The notes below the pieces were generated by a model. It was not told the origin of the DNA. It ran no database searches and worked only from the letters and a program-made list of their open reading frames with translations. A DNA stretch of 51,644 bases from Bacteroidetes bacterium SW_9_63_38. GTDB taxonomy: Bacteria > Bacteroidota > Rhodothermia > Rhodothermales > Salinibacteraceae. Of the stretch, positions 26,993-36,310 are shown piece by piece. The stretch lies in the NCBI GenBank assembly GCA_003022435.1, contig PXUA01000010.1:13376-65019 (forward strand), in the 5' to 3' direction. A program made the translations under genes and the position numbers. Every line of letters begins with the position of its first letter. Position 1 is the stretch's first letter.

Positions 26993-27150
26993 AGACTGTT
27001 TTGATTTCACCCGATGGGAGCCCAAGCAGAACGTGACGATTGCAGACCGGTGATTCCCGTCCGACTGATTCCGGTTCCGAACGGCTCATAAGCAACCGAG
27101 CTAGACTGATCGACTCTCGATTTCAAGACGCTCAAAAATTAAAACAGTCT
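26993..27150. mobile_element. MITE-like element 2
   Basis: The 158-bp non-coding element has ends AGACTGTTTTGATTT (26993-27007) and AAATTAAAACAGTCT (27136-27150), complementary at 14 of 15 positions. Length and the CTGTTTTRATTT core match element 1. No clear target duplication is seen. Confidence 0.55.
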
Positions 27151-27377
27151 CTAATCCGAAATCCCAACCATGGGGACGAGACGGGGGCATCGGAAGTCGA
27201 CTCGAATGGGGGAAAAGACCGTTTCCCCACACGCGGGAGCCGCCCCGTGGCGATTGGAGTCGATACCAGGACCGGGCGTCGGTTTCCGGTACCGAAGGGG
27301 AGAGCACATCCCGCAGAGCGGACCGTTGATTCGGAGGGAAGGCACTGGCCCCGTTTTTCTTCTCTGATTGAACCCCG

Positions 27378-28175
27378 ATGGTTATGGCTCTTCGTCGTCG
27401 ACTTGCGCGGGCAGTCTTCCTCGTGATCTTCGTTGGGACTGCGGGGACGATGACGGTCACGGCGCAGGGGATTACGGATCCGGCCGTCCCGGACAGTGCG
27501 CTCGACCGCGTGGATCGACTCCGGGCCGAGGGTCAGTTCCAGAAGGCCCGCGCCGCTCTGCAGGTTCTCCGGGGCCAGTACGGTGATCCGGTCGCGCTGC
27601 TTTGGCGGGCCTCCTTCACGCAGGTCGATCTCGGCAAGGTCGCTCAAGAAAAAGAAAAGGCGCACCCGCACCACCAAACGGCCAACGCGCTGGCCGATAG
27701 TGCCCTGACGGTCGACTCCACGAATGCCCGTGCCCACCTGGCAAAGGCCGTGGCGGAGGGACGCCTCGCGCTGGACGCCGGGACCAAGGAGCGCGTTCGG
27801 CGCTCCCGCCAGATCAAGACGCACGCCGACCGGGCCATCGAACTGGACTCCACCCTGGCGGACGCCTTCCACGTGCGGGGCCGATGGAATCGCGAGGTGT
27901 CGGACCTCAACTTCTTCGAGCGCACCGTGGTGAAGACGATCTACGGCGGGCTGCCGGAGTCCTCGTTCGAACAGGCCGTTGAGGACTTCACAACGGCCCT
28001 CTCCCTCGAAGACGTGCGCTTCCATCACCTGGAGCTCGCGAAGACATACCTCAAGATGGACCGGGAGGACGATGCTCGAACTCACCTGAACAGAGTGCTG
28101 GCGCTACCGAAGAAGGAGTACTTCGGAGATCGGTACAAAGAAGAAGCCCAAACCCTGTTGAACGAGCTGGAGTAG
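27378..28175 (+). CDS. Exported TPR protein
   Basis: This 265-residue protein has an N-terminal signal peptide (LARAVFLVIFVGTAGTMTVTAQ) followed by helical repeats: ALDRVDRLRAEGQFQKARAAL, NARAHLAKAVAEGRLAL, ADAFHVRGRWNREV and FHHLELAKTYLKMDREDDARTHL. The arrangement resembles the RMDN-like TPR proteins seen in Bacteroidota. It is probably a periplasmic scaffold. It opens a run toward the VWA gene but is 100 bp from it. Confidence 0.8.
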   Translation: MVMALRRRLARAVFLVIFVGTAGTMTVTAQGITDPAVPDSALDRVDRLRAEGQFQKARAALQVLRGQYGDPVALLWRASFTQVDLGKVAQEKEKAHPHHQTANALADSALTVDSTNARAHLAKAVAEGRLALDAGTKERVRRSRQIKTHADRAIELDSTLADAFHVRGRWNREVSDLNFFERTVVKTIYGGLPESSFEQAVEDFTTALSLEDVRFHHLELAKTYLKMDREDDARTHLNRVLALPKKEYFGDRYKEEAQTLLNELE

Positions 28176-28275
28176 CCGCCGCGAGTTTGCGGTGCATTTA
28201 CATCCGGATTGGAACCGACGACCGGATGGTCGATGCGAGTGCTGTGTTTTCTGATCTGCCAACTGCCTGTCGCGC

Positions 28276-29142
28276 ATGCCGTACTCCGCCGAGATCAGCC
28301 GTCAGCAACCCACCGCCTTTCTGTTTCTGCTCGATCAGTCCGCCTCGATGCAGGATTCGTTCGGGGGCGCCGAACAGAAAGGAGACGCCGCGCCCAGCAA
28401 GGCCCGCGTGCTGGCCGATACGGTGAACCGCCTGCTCCAGAATCTCGTCCTCCGCTGTGCGAAAGAGGAGGGCGTTCGCGACTACTTTCACGTCGGTGTG
28501 ATTGGCTACGGGGAACGCGTACAGCGGCTCGTGCAGCCGACCGACGAGTACGAGACGGGGACGGGACTGGTGCCGATTAGCCACCTGGCCGACCGCCCTC
28601 GCCGCATGGAGCAGCGGGTGAAAGAGGTGGCCGACGGCGACGGCGGGACGACCGAGCAGCGGGTGAAGACGCCCATCTGGTTCGACCCGGAGGCCAAAAA
28701 CGGCACGCCTATGTGCCAGGCGCTCGACTTGGCGGCGCAAACCGTCCGCGGCTGGATCGACGAGCACCCGGGCAGCTTTCCGCCGGTGGTGCTCAACGTG
28801 ACCGACGGGGAGGCCACCGACGGCGAGCCGCTCCGCTACGCCCAGCAGCTCCGCGAGTTTGCCACCGACGACGGGGAGACGCTGCTTTTCAACGTGCACC
28901 TGTCGGAGTCGGAGGCCACGCCCGTAGAACTGCCGTCGAGCCGGGCCGAGTTGCCGGGGAACGCCGAATATGCCGAGACGCTCTTTCAGATGTCGAGTCG
29001 CCTGCCGTTCTCGATGCGGTCGGCGGCGGAGCAGGAGGGGTACACCGTCGACCTCGACACGCGCGGGTTCGTCTTTAACGCCGACCCGACGGCCCTCGTC
29101 ACGTTCCTCGAAATCGGCACACGGCCCAGCAACCTGCGGTAG
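28276..29142 (+). CDS. VWA-domain protein (TerY-like member of a kinase/phosphatase triad)
   Basis: The 288-residue single-domain VWA protein has an intact MIDAS: DQSASM (near 20-25), the Thr site in KNGTPMCQALDLA, and the Asp in NVTDGEATDGE. There is no signal peptide or membrane span, so it is cytoplasmic. PP2C (29318) and kinase (30108) genes follow on the same strand. This VWA-PP2C-kinase order is the known TerY-P triad of Ter-related stress systems. The VWA protein probably binds a target or a phosphopeptide. Confidence 0.9.
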   Translation: MPYSAEISRQQPTAFLFLLDQSASMQDSFGGAEQKGDAAPSKARVLADTVNRLLQNLVLRCAKEEGVRDYFHVGVIGYGERVQRLVQPTDEYETGTGLVPISHLADRPRRMEQRVKEVADGDGGTTEQRVKTPIWFDPEAKNGTPMCQALDLAAQTVRGWIDEHPGSFPPVVLNVTDGEATDGEPLRYAQQLREFATDDGETLLFNVHLSESEATPVELPSSRAELPGNAEYAETLFQMSSRLPFSMRSAAEQEGYTVDLDTRGFVFNADPTALVTFLEIGTRPSNLR

Positions 29143-29317
29143 AAACAGCCTTCGGTAGAGAAATCGGAGAGCTTCGACCGAAGAGCGCCTCTCGTTGCCG
29201 TTATTGCAAAAAAAGTTCCGGTACGCATCGACGCCGGAAAAGAATGGCAACCGAGGTGCGTCCGTCCGCTCCGAGAAAGACCGTTCACGACGCAAGATCA
29301 CTCTCCAACTGATTGAT

Positions 29318-30052
29318 ATGGGGCGCCCGGCGGTTACCCAGCAATGCCACGTGCTGCCCCGGGCCGGGAGTGCCCCCGACGACGCAGAGGATGCGGTGGC
29401 ACTCCGGGCCGATGCGTGGCCGGTGCGGGCCGCCGTGGCCGACGGGGCGACCGAGTCGGTGTACGCGGGCCTCTGGGCGCAGATGCTCGTGGACGTGCTC
29501 GTGGATGTGGGGGCTGATCCGGGGGATGTGGGGGCTGCGATTCGGGAGCAGCAGGCCGAGTGGGGGGGCGCCGTGCAGGAACGGGCCGCTGAGCAACCCT
29601 GGTACGTGCAGTCGAAAGCGGCGGAGGGGGCGTTTGCGACCGGGCTCGTGCTCTCCGTTCGGGAAGGGGGGACCTGGGCGGCTGCTTCTATCGGAGACTG
29701 CGCCCTCTTCCACCTTCACGACGATCGGGCTGATGCCTGGCCGACCGACGACCCGGACGCGTATACGAATCGCCCCGCCCTCGTCCCGAGCCGTGGGACC
29801 GACCGGATTCCTGTCCCCGAGACAGCGACGGGCACATGGGCTCCCGGCGACACGTTCCTGCTCGCCACCGACGCTGTGGCCGCCTGGCTCCTGCGGGTGG
29901 GGCCGCGCTCCGTGCTGGACGCAGACGAATCGTTCGAGGGGGCAGTCGAGCACGCTCGGGCGGGCGGGGCACTCCGAAACGACGACGCCACGCTCTGTAT
30001 TCTGAAGATGGAGGATCTGCCGAAAGACGACACCCGTTCCGGGCACGAATAG
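29318..30052 (+). CDS. PP2C-like protein phosphatase of the triad
   Basis: This 244-residue protein matches PP2C by four metal-site segments: AVADGATES (near 38), SIGDCALFHL, LLATDAVAAW and RNDDATLCILKM. They correspond to the DG, GD, DG and DN motifs of PP2C in order. The ATG at 29318 starts just before the domain. It lies 175 bp after the VWA gene and 55 bp before the kinase gene. It likely reverses phosphorylation by the neighbouring kinase. Confidence 0.85.
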   Translation: MGRPAVTQQCHVLPRAGSAPDDAEDAVALRADAWPVRAAVADGATESVYAGLWAQMLVDVLVDVGADPGDVGAAIREQQAEWGGAVQERAAEQPWYVQSKAAEGAFATGLVLSVREGGTWAAASIGDCALFHLHDDRADAWPTDDPDAYTNRPALVPSRGTDRIPVPETATGTWAPGDTFLLATDAVAAWLLRVGPRSVLDADESFEGAVEHARAGGALRNDDATLCILKMEDLPKDDTRSGHE

Positions 30053-30107
30053 ATGGGCGAATACGCCACGAACGCCCTCACGCACAGACGCCCCCACGCA
30101 TCCCACG

Positions 30108-31937
30108 ATGCCGGATTACCCGACGCCCAGCGACTACCAGGAGGCGGTGCAGGCGCCTGAGGTGGCCTTTGCCAACGCCGACCTGCAGGCGGCGACGCCG
30201 CGCACCAACGTCCTCGGCCTGCCGCAGCCCATCACCGGGGCGTTTGCGGCGGTCTTCCCGATGACGACCGAGGGGGGGCGCTCCTACGCCGTGAAGTGCT
30301 TCCTGAAGGAGGTGCCGAAGCAGCAGGTCCGCTACGAGGCCGTGGCTGATCACCTTGCGGACGTGAACCTGGACGCCCTCGTGGACTTTGAGTATCAGTC
30401 GGCCGGCATCCGGGTGGATGGGACGGACTACCCGCTTCTCAAGATGGAATGGGTGGAGGGAACGGTGCTCAATCGGTTCGTGGCGGATCACCTCGACAAC
30501 CCCGACGTGCTGGTCCATTTGGCCGACGCGTGGGCCGACTTGATGGCTAACCTGGAGGCCTCCGACCTGGCGCACGGAGACCTCCAGCACGGAAACGTTC
30601 TGGTGCAAACGACTGACGACAGGGTGCAGCTCCGGCTGGTGGATTACGACACGATGTACGTGCCGGCCCTGGAGGGTTGGCGGAGCGCGGAGGTGGGACA
30701 TCGCAACTACCAGCATCCGGACCGCACCGACAGCGATTTCGGTCCTACCCTCGACCGCTTTCCGGGACTCGCCGTCTACACCGCCTTGCGGGCCCTGGCG
30801 GCCCGGCGCGGCCTCTGGGACCGCTACGACACCGGCGAGAACCTGCTGTTTCGGGACGCCGATTTTTATGATCCCGAGCAGTCGGCCCTGATCGAGGAAC
30901 TCGCGTCGATGAAGGCCACCGCCGATCTGGCGGAGGCCCTCCGCACGGCCTGCTACGTGGAGCCGTCGGACGTGCCGCCGCTGGCGGACGTGCGGGCGGG
31001 GCGTCTGGAGCCGGCAGCGGTGTCGGTGGCCCGGGCGCGTCGGGAGCGAGGTCGTGACCACGCGGAACGGAGTGCGTTCGCGAGGGGGGTATTGCCGGGG
31101 GGCGTCGGGATCGTGGGGCTAATGGCGGGCCTCGTCATGGCGGGGTGGCCGTTCGTCGCGGCGGGGATCGGGGGCGCCGCCCTGCTGGGAGGGGGGGGCT
31201 GGATCGGACACCGGTATCGCCGGCTCTCGCCGGTGCGCCGTCGGCGCCGTCTGGAGCAAGAAGAAGCCCGCTTCACGGAGGCCATTCGCGGCCTGGAGCG
31301 GGAGGTGGAAAGTCTGCAGGAGAAGCGCGCCGAGCTGCGGGCCTCCATCGACGAACGCCGCGCCGAGCGGCTGGAGGAACGGCGGCAGGAGGTGCTCTAC
31401 GATCATCTCAAGCACCACTTTATCGGCGAGGTGCGGGAGGTCGAGGGCATTATCCACAAGCACGTGGTGCGCCTCAAGGCCGCCAACATCCGCACCGCCT
31501 ACGAGGCCGCCCCGGATGCGGTGGCGAACGTGCGCCGCATCAGCGATGAGGCCCGGGCACGAATCAACATGTGGCGCTCGGCCCTGGTGCAAGAGGTGGA
31601 GGACGAGCTGCCGACCTCGCTTTCGCCCGCAGAGGACCGTCGCCTCCGTCGCTACGTCGACCACCGCGTCGAGGACACGGACGAACAGATTGCCCGGACC
31701 GAGGAGAAAACTGAGGTGCAGAGGGCCGAACGCGATCGGGTCCGTGATCGGCTTGACGACATGCCGGAGCTATCTGTGGGCAGTTACGTCCGATATCTGC
31801 TCCGGATGGGGGCGCTTCCGTCGGCGTCGGACGGGCCGCCCGCCCCGACCCCGCGTGAGAACGGGCAGCGCAACACCGAGCCGGACCCCGTGCCCGAGCC
31901 GATGGCCGAGACCCGGGACTGGTGGGAGCGTCCGTGA
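30108..31937 (+). CDS. Divergent protein kinase with HhH/coiled-coil C-terminus (triad kinase)
   Basis: The 609-residue protein begins with a divergent kinase domain (about 20-270): AVKCFLKEV supplies the Lys, HGDLQHGNVLV is the catalytic loop (HGD for HRD), and LVDYDTMYVP is the metal loop (DYD for DFG). A hydrophobic hairpin (about 322-362) follows, then a long charged coiled coil (about 370-460). Next is a segment resembling a helix-hairpin-helix (LKAANIRTAYEAAPDAVANV), then more coiled coil. This matches the kinase of TerY-P triads, which carry C-terminal HhH-type modules. The HGD/DYD substitutions still retain both catalytic Asp residues. Confidence 0.85.
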   Translation: MPDYPTPSDYQEAVQAPEVAFANADLQAATPRTNVLGLPQPITGAFAAVFPMTTEGGRSYAVKCFLKEVPKQQVRYEAVADHLADVNLDALVDFEYQSAGIRVDGTDYPLLKMEWVEGTVLNRFVADHLDNPDVLVHLADAWADLMANLEASDLAHGDLQHGNVLVQTTDDRVQLRLVDYDTMYVPALEGWRSAEVGHRNYQHPDRTDSDFGPTLDRFPGLAVYTALRALAARRGLWDRYDTGENLLFRDADFYDPEQSALIEELASMKATADLAEALRTACYVEPSDVPPLADVRAGRLEPAAVSVARARRERGRDHAERSAFARGVLPGGVGIVGLMAGLVMAGWPFVAAGIGGAALLGGGGWIGHRYRRLSPVRRRRRLEQEEARFTEAIRGLEREVESLQEKRAELRASIDERRAERLEERRQEVLYDHLKHHFIGEVREVEGIIHKHVVRLKAANIRTAYEAAPDAVANVRRISDEARARINMWRSALVQEVEDELPTSLSPAEDRRLRRYVDHRVEDTDEQIARTEEKTEVQRAERDRVRDRLDDMPELSVGSYVRYLLRMGALPSASDGPPAPTPRENGQRNTEPDPVPEPMAETRDWWERP

Positions 31938-31944
31938 CGAGGGA

Positions 31945-32259
31945 TCAGGACGATGAGTCTGCGGCGGTTTCCTCCGGGGCCGGCTCGCCGAACCAGCGGG
32001 GCGGGTCGTAGCCGTGGTCGCCCCAGGGGTGGCATCGCCCCAGCCGGTAGACGGTAAGGACGAGGCCCCGCACAACGCCGTACTCCCGGAACGCGTCGAT
32101 GGCGTACTGCGAGCACGTCGGGTGAAACCGGCAGGTATTCCCAAGATGCGGCGACAACACCAGCTGGTATATCCGCACGACGCCAATCAGCAGGAGCCGA
32201 GGAAGCCAGACCAGGAATCGAAAGAGACCGTGCATGTGAAGAGCACTGGACTGCGTCAT
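31945..32259 (-). CDS. yidD: YidD membrane protein insertion efficiency factor
   Basis: The 104-residue protein has the YidD core: amphipathic N-terminal LLIGVVRIYQLVLSPHLG, CRFHPTCSQYAIDAFREYG with both conserved Cys, and RCHPWGDHGYDP. YidD assists YidC/Sec insertion at the inner face of the membrane. The gene lies convergent to the triad kinase, ending 8 bp from it. A shorter start (MHGLF) at 32235 is equally plausible. Confidence 0.93.
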   Translation of the reverse strand: MTQSSALHMHGLFRFLVWLPRLLLIGVVRIYQLVLSPHLGNTCRFHPTCSQYAIDAFREYGVVRGLVLTVYRLGRCHPWGDHGYDPPRWFGEPAPEETAADSSS

Positions 32260-32463
32260 CGTGTACAGGAGTTGGCACGCGGACGGGCGAGACAGGTTCA
32301 GGGACCGTGTGCTATCCTCCGGCAATCGCCTCCTACGTCCCCGGACGTCTGCCAAAGAGCTGAACAAACAATGGCCTCAGGTTCATCAAATCGGCACCGA
32401 ACGATTGCGACAGCCGCGATTTGAAAATAGCGTTATGCTGCAGTCTCATTGTTTTTCCCCGAC

Positions 32464-32862
32464 ATGGATGCCTCCTCTCAGATTCTCGACGCCGTTACGT
32501 TTGACGACGATGGTCTCGTCCCTGCGATCACCCAGGACGCGATGACCGACAAGGTCTTGATGATGGCGTATATGACCGAGGACACGCTTCGGGAGACGCT
32601 CGACACCGGACAGATGGTGTACTGGAGCCGCTCGCGGCAGGAGCGGTGGGTGAAAGGCGCCACGAGTGGGCACGCGCAGGCCGTCGAAGAGGTCCGCGTG
32701 GACTGTGACGGCGACACGCTCCTCTTCAAGGTCGATCAGACGGGCGGGGCTTGTCACACTGGGTACAAGTCGTGCTTTTACCGACGTGCAGACGACGATC
32801 GCCTCGTGGCTGATCGGGAAAAGGTGTTCGACCCGGACGCCGTCTACGACGACGCCTCGTGA
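32464..32862 (+). CDS. hisI: Phosphoribosyl-AMP cyclohydrolase
   Basis: This 132-residue HisI catalyses the third step of histidine biosynthesis. It shows [31 protein letters not shown], and metal-binding VDCDGD plus [12 protein letters not shown]. The length is that of a monofunctional HisI, not a HisIE fusion. It is isolated from other his genes here. The ATG at 32464 is used. Confidence 0.95.
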   Translation: MDASSQILDAVTFDDDGLVPAITQDAMTDKVLMMAYMTEDTLRETLDTGQMVYWSRSRQERWVKGATSGHAQAVEEVRVDCDGDTLLFKVDQTGGACHTGYKSCFYRRADDDRLVADREKVFDPDAVYDDAS

Positions 32863-33286
32863 GCGCGGGGCCTCTCGCCCTTTACGAGCGACGCTCTATC
32901 TGCCGCGGACCGCTCTCCCAGGGGACATGCGTTGAGGATGTCTCATTGTCTGCGCTCTTGCCATCCAATTAGAACCTGTTTGGTGGATGGATGAGAACGT
33001 CGAGACACAGTGCGCGAGATCCACGCAGTCGCAGCGCTGGGAGCAAGACCATCTAAATGGCCGCGACCGAGTACTCGCCGGAGTGGCCTCAGACAATCCG
33101 CCAAACAGGTTCTTAGAGCATAGTAGATGAATTCGACGGATACGAGGGGCAACGCCCCCCTGCGCCCGGAGAACTCGAACATTGAACTGCATTCTAGGAC
33201 GCGGTGGAGTATTTCCACTCCGCACCGCCGCCACCGCGCACACGCACGACACTTCTGGCTTCTTTTCTTGACGATCACTGTTTACC
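32863..33286. other. Gap with MITE-like element 3
   Basis: These 424 bp contain the element at 32972-33112 with TTA flanks. No gene or terminator with a T-run is visible. Confidence 0.6.
32972..33112. mobile_element. MITE-like element 3 with TTA target duplication
   Basis: The 141-bp element has ends GAACCTGTTTGG and CCAAACAGGTTC, perfect over 12 bp and extending to about 15 with one mismatch. TTA lies on both sides (32969-32971 and 33113-33115). A 3-bp TNA-type duplication fits the IS1031-like subgroup of IS5-family elements. There is no coding capacity. Confidence 0.75.
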
Positions 33287-33694
33287 ATGGCCAACCCTGA
33301 CCAAGATCGCGTTCAGACTCTCAAGCGCACCCTCTTCGACTTGTCCTTTCTGGTCATGAATGCGGACGGGACCGAACACATCTCCGAAAAGATGCTCGTG
33401 AAGAAGCTCGAACGGCGGCTGGAACGGGAAGGCAGCGTCGACGTGGACGGCCGGGCCGAGGAACTGCGCGCTACGGTGGAACAGGGACCGGATGCCGTTC
33501 ACGAGCGCGTGCTGGAGCTCGCCGACGAACTGATGGAACAGGGCGGCGATCAGGCCGAGGTGCTGGCTGACCAGTACCTGGAGCTGCTGAAGGGGCTCAT
33601 CATCTCGGACGCCAACGTGGCCCCGGTGGAGTACCAGCTCTTCCAGGTCCTTTGCAATCACTGGGACGTCGATAAGGAAATCCCCGAACCGTAG
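33287..33694 (+). CDS. TerB-like protein
   Basis: The 135-residue acidic helical protein has two short repeats that resemble TerB metal/acid helices: DLSFLVMNADGTEHISEKMLV near the N-terminus and LLKGLIISDANVAPVEYQLF near the C-terminus. No membrane segments are seen. The nearby VWA-PP2C-kinase triad makes a Ter connection attractive, but yidD, hisI and a MITE intervene. The family call is an inference from these motifs. Confidence 0.5.
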   Translation: MANPDQDRVQTLKRTLFDLSFLVMNADGTEHISEKMLVKKLERRLEREGSVDVDGRAEELRATVEQGPDAVHERVLELADELMEQGGDQAEVLADQYLELLKGLIISDANVAPVEYQLFQVLCNHWDVDKEIPEP

Positions 33695-33737
33695 GGGACC
33701 GTGTCGCGTGCACGAGCTTATCAATCAAGCGGGGCCG

Positions 33738-34217
33738 ATGTCAGATCGTTGGACACTCATCGGGCAAAGTCTCGTCGGCGTGCTGGTGTGTGAGAGTGTC
33801 GGGTTGCTCGCGGCGTGGGCCACGCAGACCTCGGTCGCCACCTGGTACCCGACGCTGGCCAAGCCGTTCTTTACGCCGCCCGACTGGCTGTTTGCCCCGG
33901 TTTGGACGGCGCTCTACGCCGCCATGGGAGTAGCCGCGGCCCTCATCTGGCGGGTGGGGCGCACCTCGGCCGTCCGGCGGGCACTGCTCCTGTTCGGCGT
34001 CCAGCTTCTCCTAAACGGCGGCTGGTCGTTTGCTTTCTTCTGGGCACGGTCGCCGGGGTGGGGCCTGCTGGTCATCACAGTCCTTTGGGCCGTGCTGGCT
34101 GGGACCCTGTGGACGTTCTTTCGCCTCCGCGCCGTGGCAGGATGGCTCCTGGTGCCCTATCTGGCGTGGGTGAGCTACGCCCTTGCGCTAAACGTGGGAA
34201 TCTGGGTGCTCAACTGA
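33738..34217 (+). CDS. tspO: TspO/MBR family membrane protein
   Basis: This 159-residue five-span protein has the family signature WYPTLAKPFFTPPDWLFAPVW followed by LYAAMGVAAALIWR and YLAWVSYALALNVGIWVLN. TspO proteins bind porphyrins and steroids and modulate tetrapyrrole and stress responses. The ATG at 33738 is chosen; an upstream GTG at 33708 is possible. It starts 43 bp after the TerB-like gene. Confidence 0.93.
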   Translation: MSDRWTLIGQSLVGVLVCESVGLLAAWATQTSVATWYPTLAKPFFTPPDWLFAPVWTALYAAMGVAAALIWRVGRTSAVRRALLLFGVQLLLNGGWSFAFFWARSPGWGLLVITVLWAVLAGTLWTFFRLRAVAGWLLVPYLAWVSYALALNVGIWVLN

Positions 34218-34223
34218 GTGCCC

Positions 34224-35759
34224 CTACTCTTTCTGTAGCTCGGCTACGGAAGAATGCTCAGCGGCAAACGAGGGTTGTTCGGGGGACCGCTCCTCGATCC
34301 ACGTCCCCAGCCGCCGAAGCAAGCCTCGGAAGAGCAGCCCGTGCAGGGGACGCACTACGTTCCAGTAGACGGTTCCCCCCAGTCCCTTCGGCTCAAAGAA
34401 GACCGTCTGTGTGATTCGCGTCCGAGATTCCTCCTCGTCGGTCGGGGACACCTCAAACTGCAGCCAGGCGCGGCCCGGCAGTCGCATTTCAGCCCGCAGG
34501 CGAAGGAGCCGGCCGGGATCGAGGGCCTCCACGCGCCAGAAGTCGATCGCGTCGCCGATGCGTAGGTGCACCTCGTGCCGCCGTCCCTGACGGAAGCCGA
34601 CACCACCAAGAAGTTGGTCGATCCAGCCTCGCAGGCGCCAGAGGCCGTTTCCATAAAGCCAACCCGTATCTCCGCCGAGGCGGGCGATGGTGTCGAAGGC
34701 GAGCTCGGATGGGGCATCGACCGTCGTGGTGCGCACCTCTCGGTACAGGCCCTCCGTGGTGTCGAGAGTCGCGGCCTCGGCCGAGACCGGCGGCGCCGAG
34801 GACACGGCACTGTTCCAGACCGTCGGGAGTACGTCGGACTCGGCTCGACGGAGGGCGAGGCGCACAGCGGCCTCGAAGGCCATGGGCTCTACCTCCGGGA
34901 AGAGGCGCTGCGCCTTCTCGGCATTTTCCACAACGACCTCGTTGTCCAGGCCCTCGATAAGGGGCCGCGCAATGCCGTTGGAGACCGGCGTCACGAGGCC
35001 CACCCAGTGTGACGAGAGCCGCGGCGTCAAAAACGGCACGTTGACGACCCAGCGTCGCAGGCCTCGTACCGCGGCGTAGATCTGAAACATCTCGGCGTAG
35101 GTGAGCACGTCCGTCCCTCCGATTTCGACAATCTCTTCGGCGCTCTCCGGATGGTCCAGTGCCGCGATGAGGTACTGGAGGACGTTGCGGACAGCGATGG
35201 GCTGGGTGGGGGTGTGCACCCAGCGCGGGCAGACCATGAGCGGCACGCGCTCGGTCAGGTAGCGCACCAGTTCGAATGACAGACTCCCGGAGCCCACGAT
35301 CTGTGCGGCCCGAAACTCAGTGACCGGCACCGAGCCGTCGCGCAGCACAACACCCGTCTCGATTCGACTCTTCAGGTGCTTCGACTGTTGCTCCCCCTTG
35401 GGCCGCATGCCGCCGAGATAGATGATCCGGTCGACGCCCGCCTCCTCCGCGGCGGTCCGCACGTTGGTGGCCGCCCGGCGGTCCCGATCGGCAAAGGTGT
35501 CCTCGCCCGATCCGAGGGAATGGATGAGGTAGTACACCGCGTCGACATCCGTCATGGCGGGGGGGACGGTGTCGGCCTCCAGAGCGTCCCCCACGGCTAC
35601 CTCGACTCTGTCGCCCCAGGGTTGGGCACGCAGTCGATCCGCGTCTCGAACGAAGCAGCGAACACTGTACCCCTCCCGGAGCAAGCAGGGGACGAGTCGT
35701 CCTCCCACGTAGCCCGTGGCGCCGGTGACAAGGATGGTCTGTGGGGAAGAATCGGGCAT
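34224..35759 (-). CDS. SDR (NAD(P)-binding) / DUF2867 fusion protein
   Basis: This 511-residue protein has an N-terminal Rossmann domain (TGATGYVGGRLVP near residues 11-23) of the extended-SDR/NmrA type (about 1-300), then a DUF2867 domain (REVRTTTVDAPSELAFDTIARLG, WLYGNGLWRLRGWIDQLLGG). The domain ends with GTVYWNVVRPLHGLLFRGLLRR. Such fusions are conserved in Bacteroidota and actinobacteria as putative nucleotide-sugar or polyketide modifying proteins. The substrate is unknown. The gene is convergent with tspO. Confidence 0.88.
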   Translation of the reverse strand: MPDSSPQTILVTGATGYVGGRLVPCLLREGYSVRCFVRDADRLRAQPWGDRVEVAVGDALEADTVPPAMTDVDAVYYLIHSLGSGEDTFADRDRRAATNVRTAAEEAGVDRIIYLGGMRPKGEQQSKHLKSRIETGVVLRDGSVPVTEFRAAQIVGSGSLSFELVRYLTERVPLMVCPRWVHTPTQPIAVRNVLQYLIAALDHPESAEEIVEIGGTDVLTYAEMFQIYAAVRGLRRWVVNVPFLTPRLSSHWVGLVTPVSNGIARPLIEGLDNEVVVENAEKAQRLFPEVEPMAFEAAVRLALRRAESDVLPTVWNSAVSSAPPVSAEAATLDTTEGLYREVRTTTVDAPSELAFDTIARLGGDTGWLYGNGLWRLRGWIDQLLGGVGFRQGRRHEVHLRIGDAIDFWRVEALDPGRLLRLRAEMRLPGRAWLQFEVSPTDEEESRTRITQTVFFEPKGLGGTVYWNVVRPLHGLLFRGLLRRLGTWIEERSPEQPSFAAEHSSVAELQKE

Positions 35760-36007
35760 AACCCGGAAGGTACATCCGAAAAGAAGGGTTGTTTGTACTA
35801 GCCGGTGCAGGGCGGGTTGCTTTTCGCGGATCCCGGATCGGGACAACCTGCCACACCCCCAGGGTCCATTACGAAAACGTTCCATCGGACTGAAAACCCC
35901 AGTCTGGGGTTGAGCATGCAAACCGCGAATGATTGCTTCGGGCGAATACGAACTGGTACATCTCCCGGAACTCAAACTGAAATCTCCACAGAAACCCTCG
36001 CACTCCC

Positions 36008-36208
36008 ATGGCTGACGTTGACGAAACGACGACTTGGCCCGAGCTCGCTGCGAGCCTCTACGACAAGCTCACGGGCCGCGGCGCCGAGATCACCTACGAA
36101 TTTGAAGACTTTGAGCTGTACGTGCCCAGTAAGGCGGGCGACGATCCCGAGTATGCCCACTGGAAGATGGACGGCATCCTCAAAATCCGGACGAAGGACA
36201 ACAGCTAG
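36008..36208 (+). CDS. Small conserved-looking acidic protein
   Basis: The 66-residue protein contains WPELAASLYDKLTGRGAEIT, then YEFEDFELYVPS and HWKMDGILKIRT. It is acidic and soluble. I believe close relatives occur in halophiles, but the function is unknown. It has a clear ATG and a CA-rich leader. Confidence 0.7.
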   Translation: MADVDETTTWPELAASLYDKLTGRGAEITYEFEDFELYVPSKAGDDPEYAHWKMDGILKIRTKDNS

Positions 36209-36310
36209 AAGAAGCGATTTGAACAAGAGGCGCGTGCAGGGACGGTTCTATGCAGTCGTCGCTGGGCGCGCCTGTTTTTCTCATCAGACATCTCTCAATT
36301 CCTGCTGACA

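Larger units (their letters stand above)
26833..27377. other. Gap between holB and the TPR gene
   Basis: These 545 bp contain a repeat word shared with the region upstream of 11356 (26875-26896), an adjacent CCGGACGAGTC (26911-26921) also found there, and MITE-like element 2 (26993-27150). No gene is supported. Confidence 0.6.
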
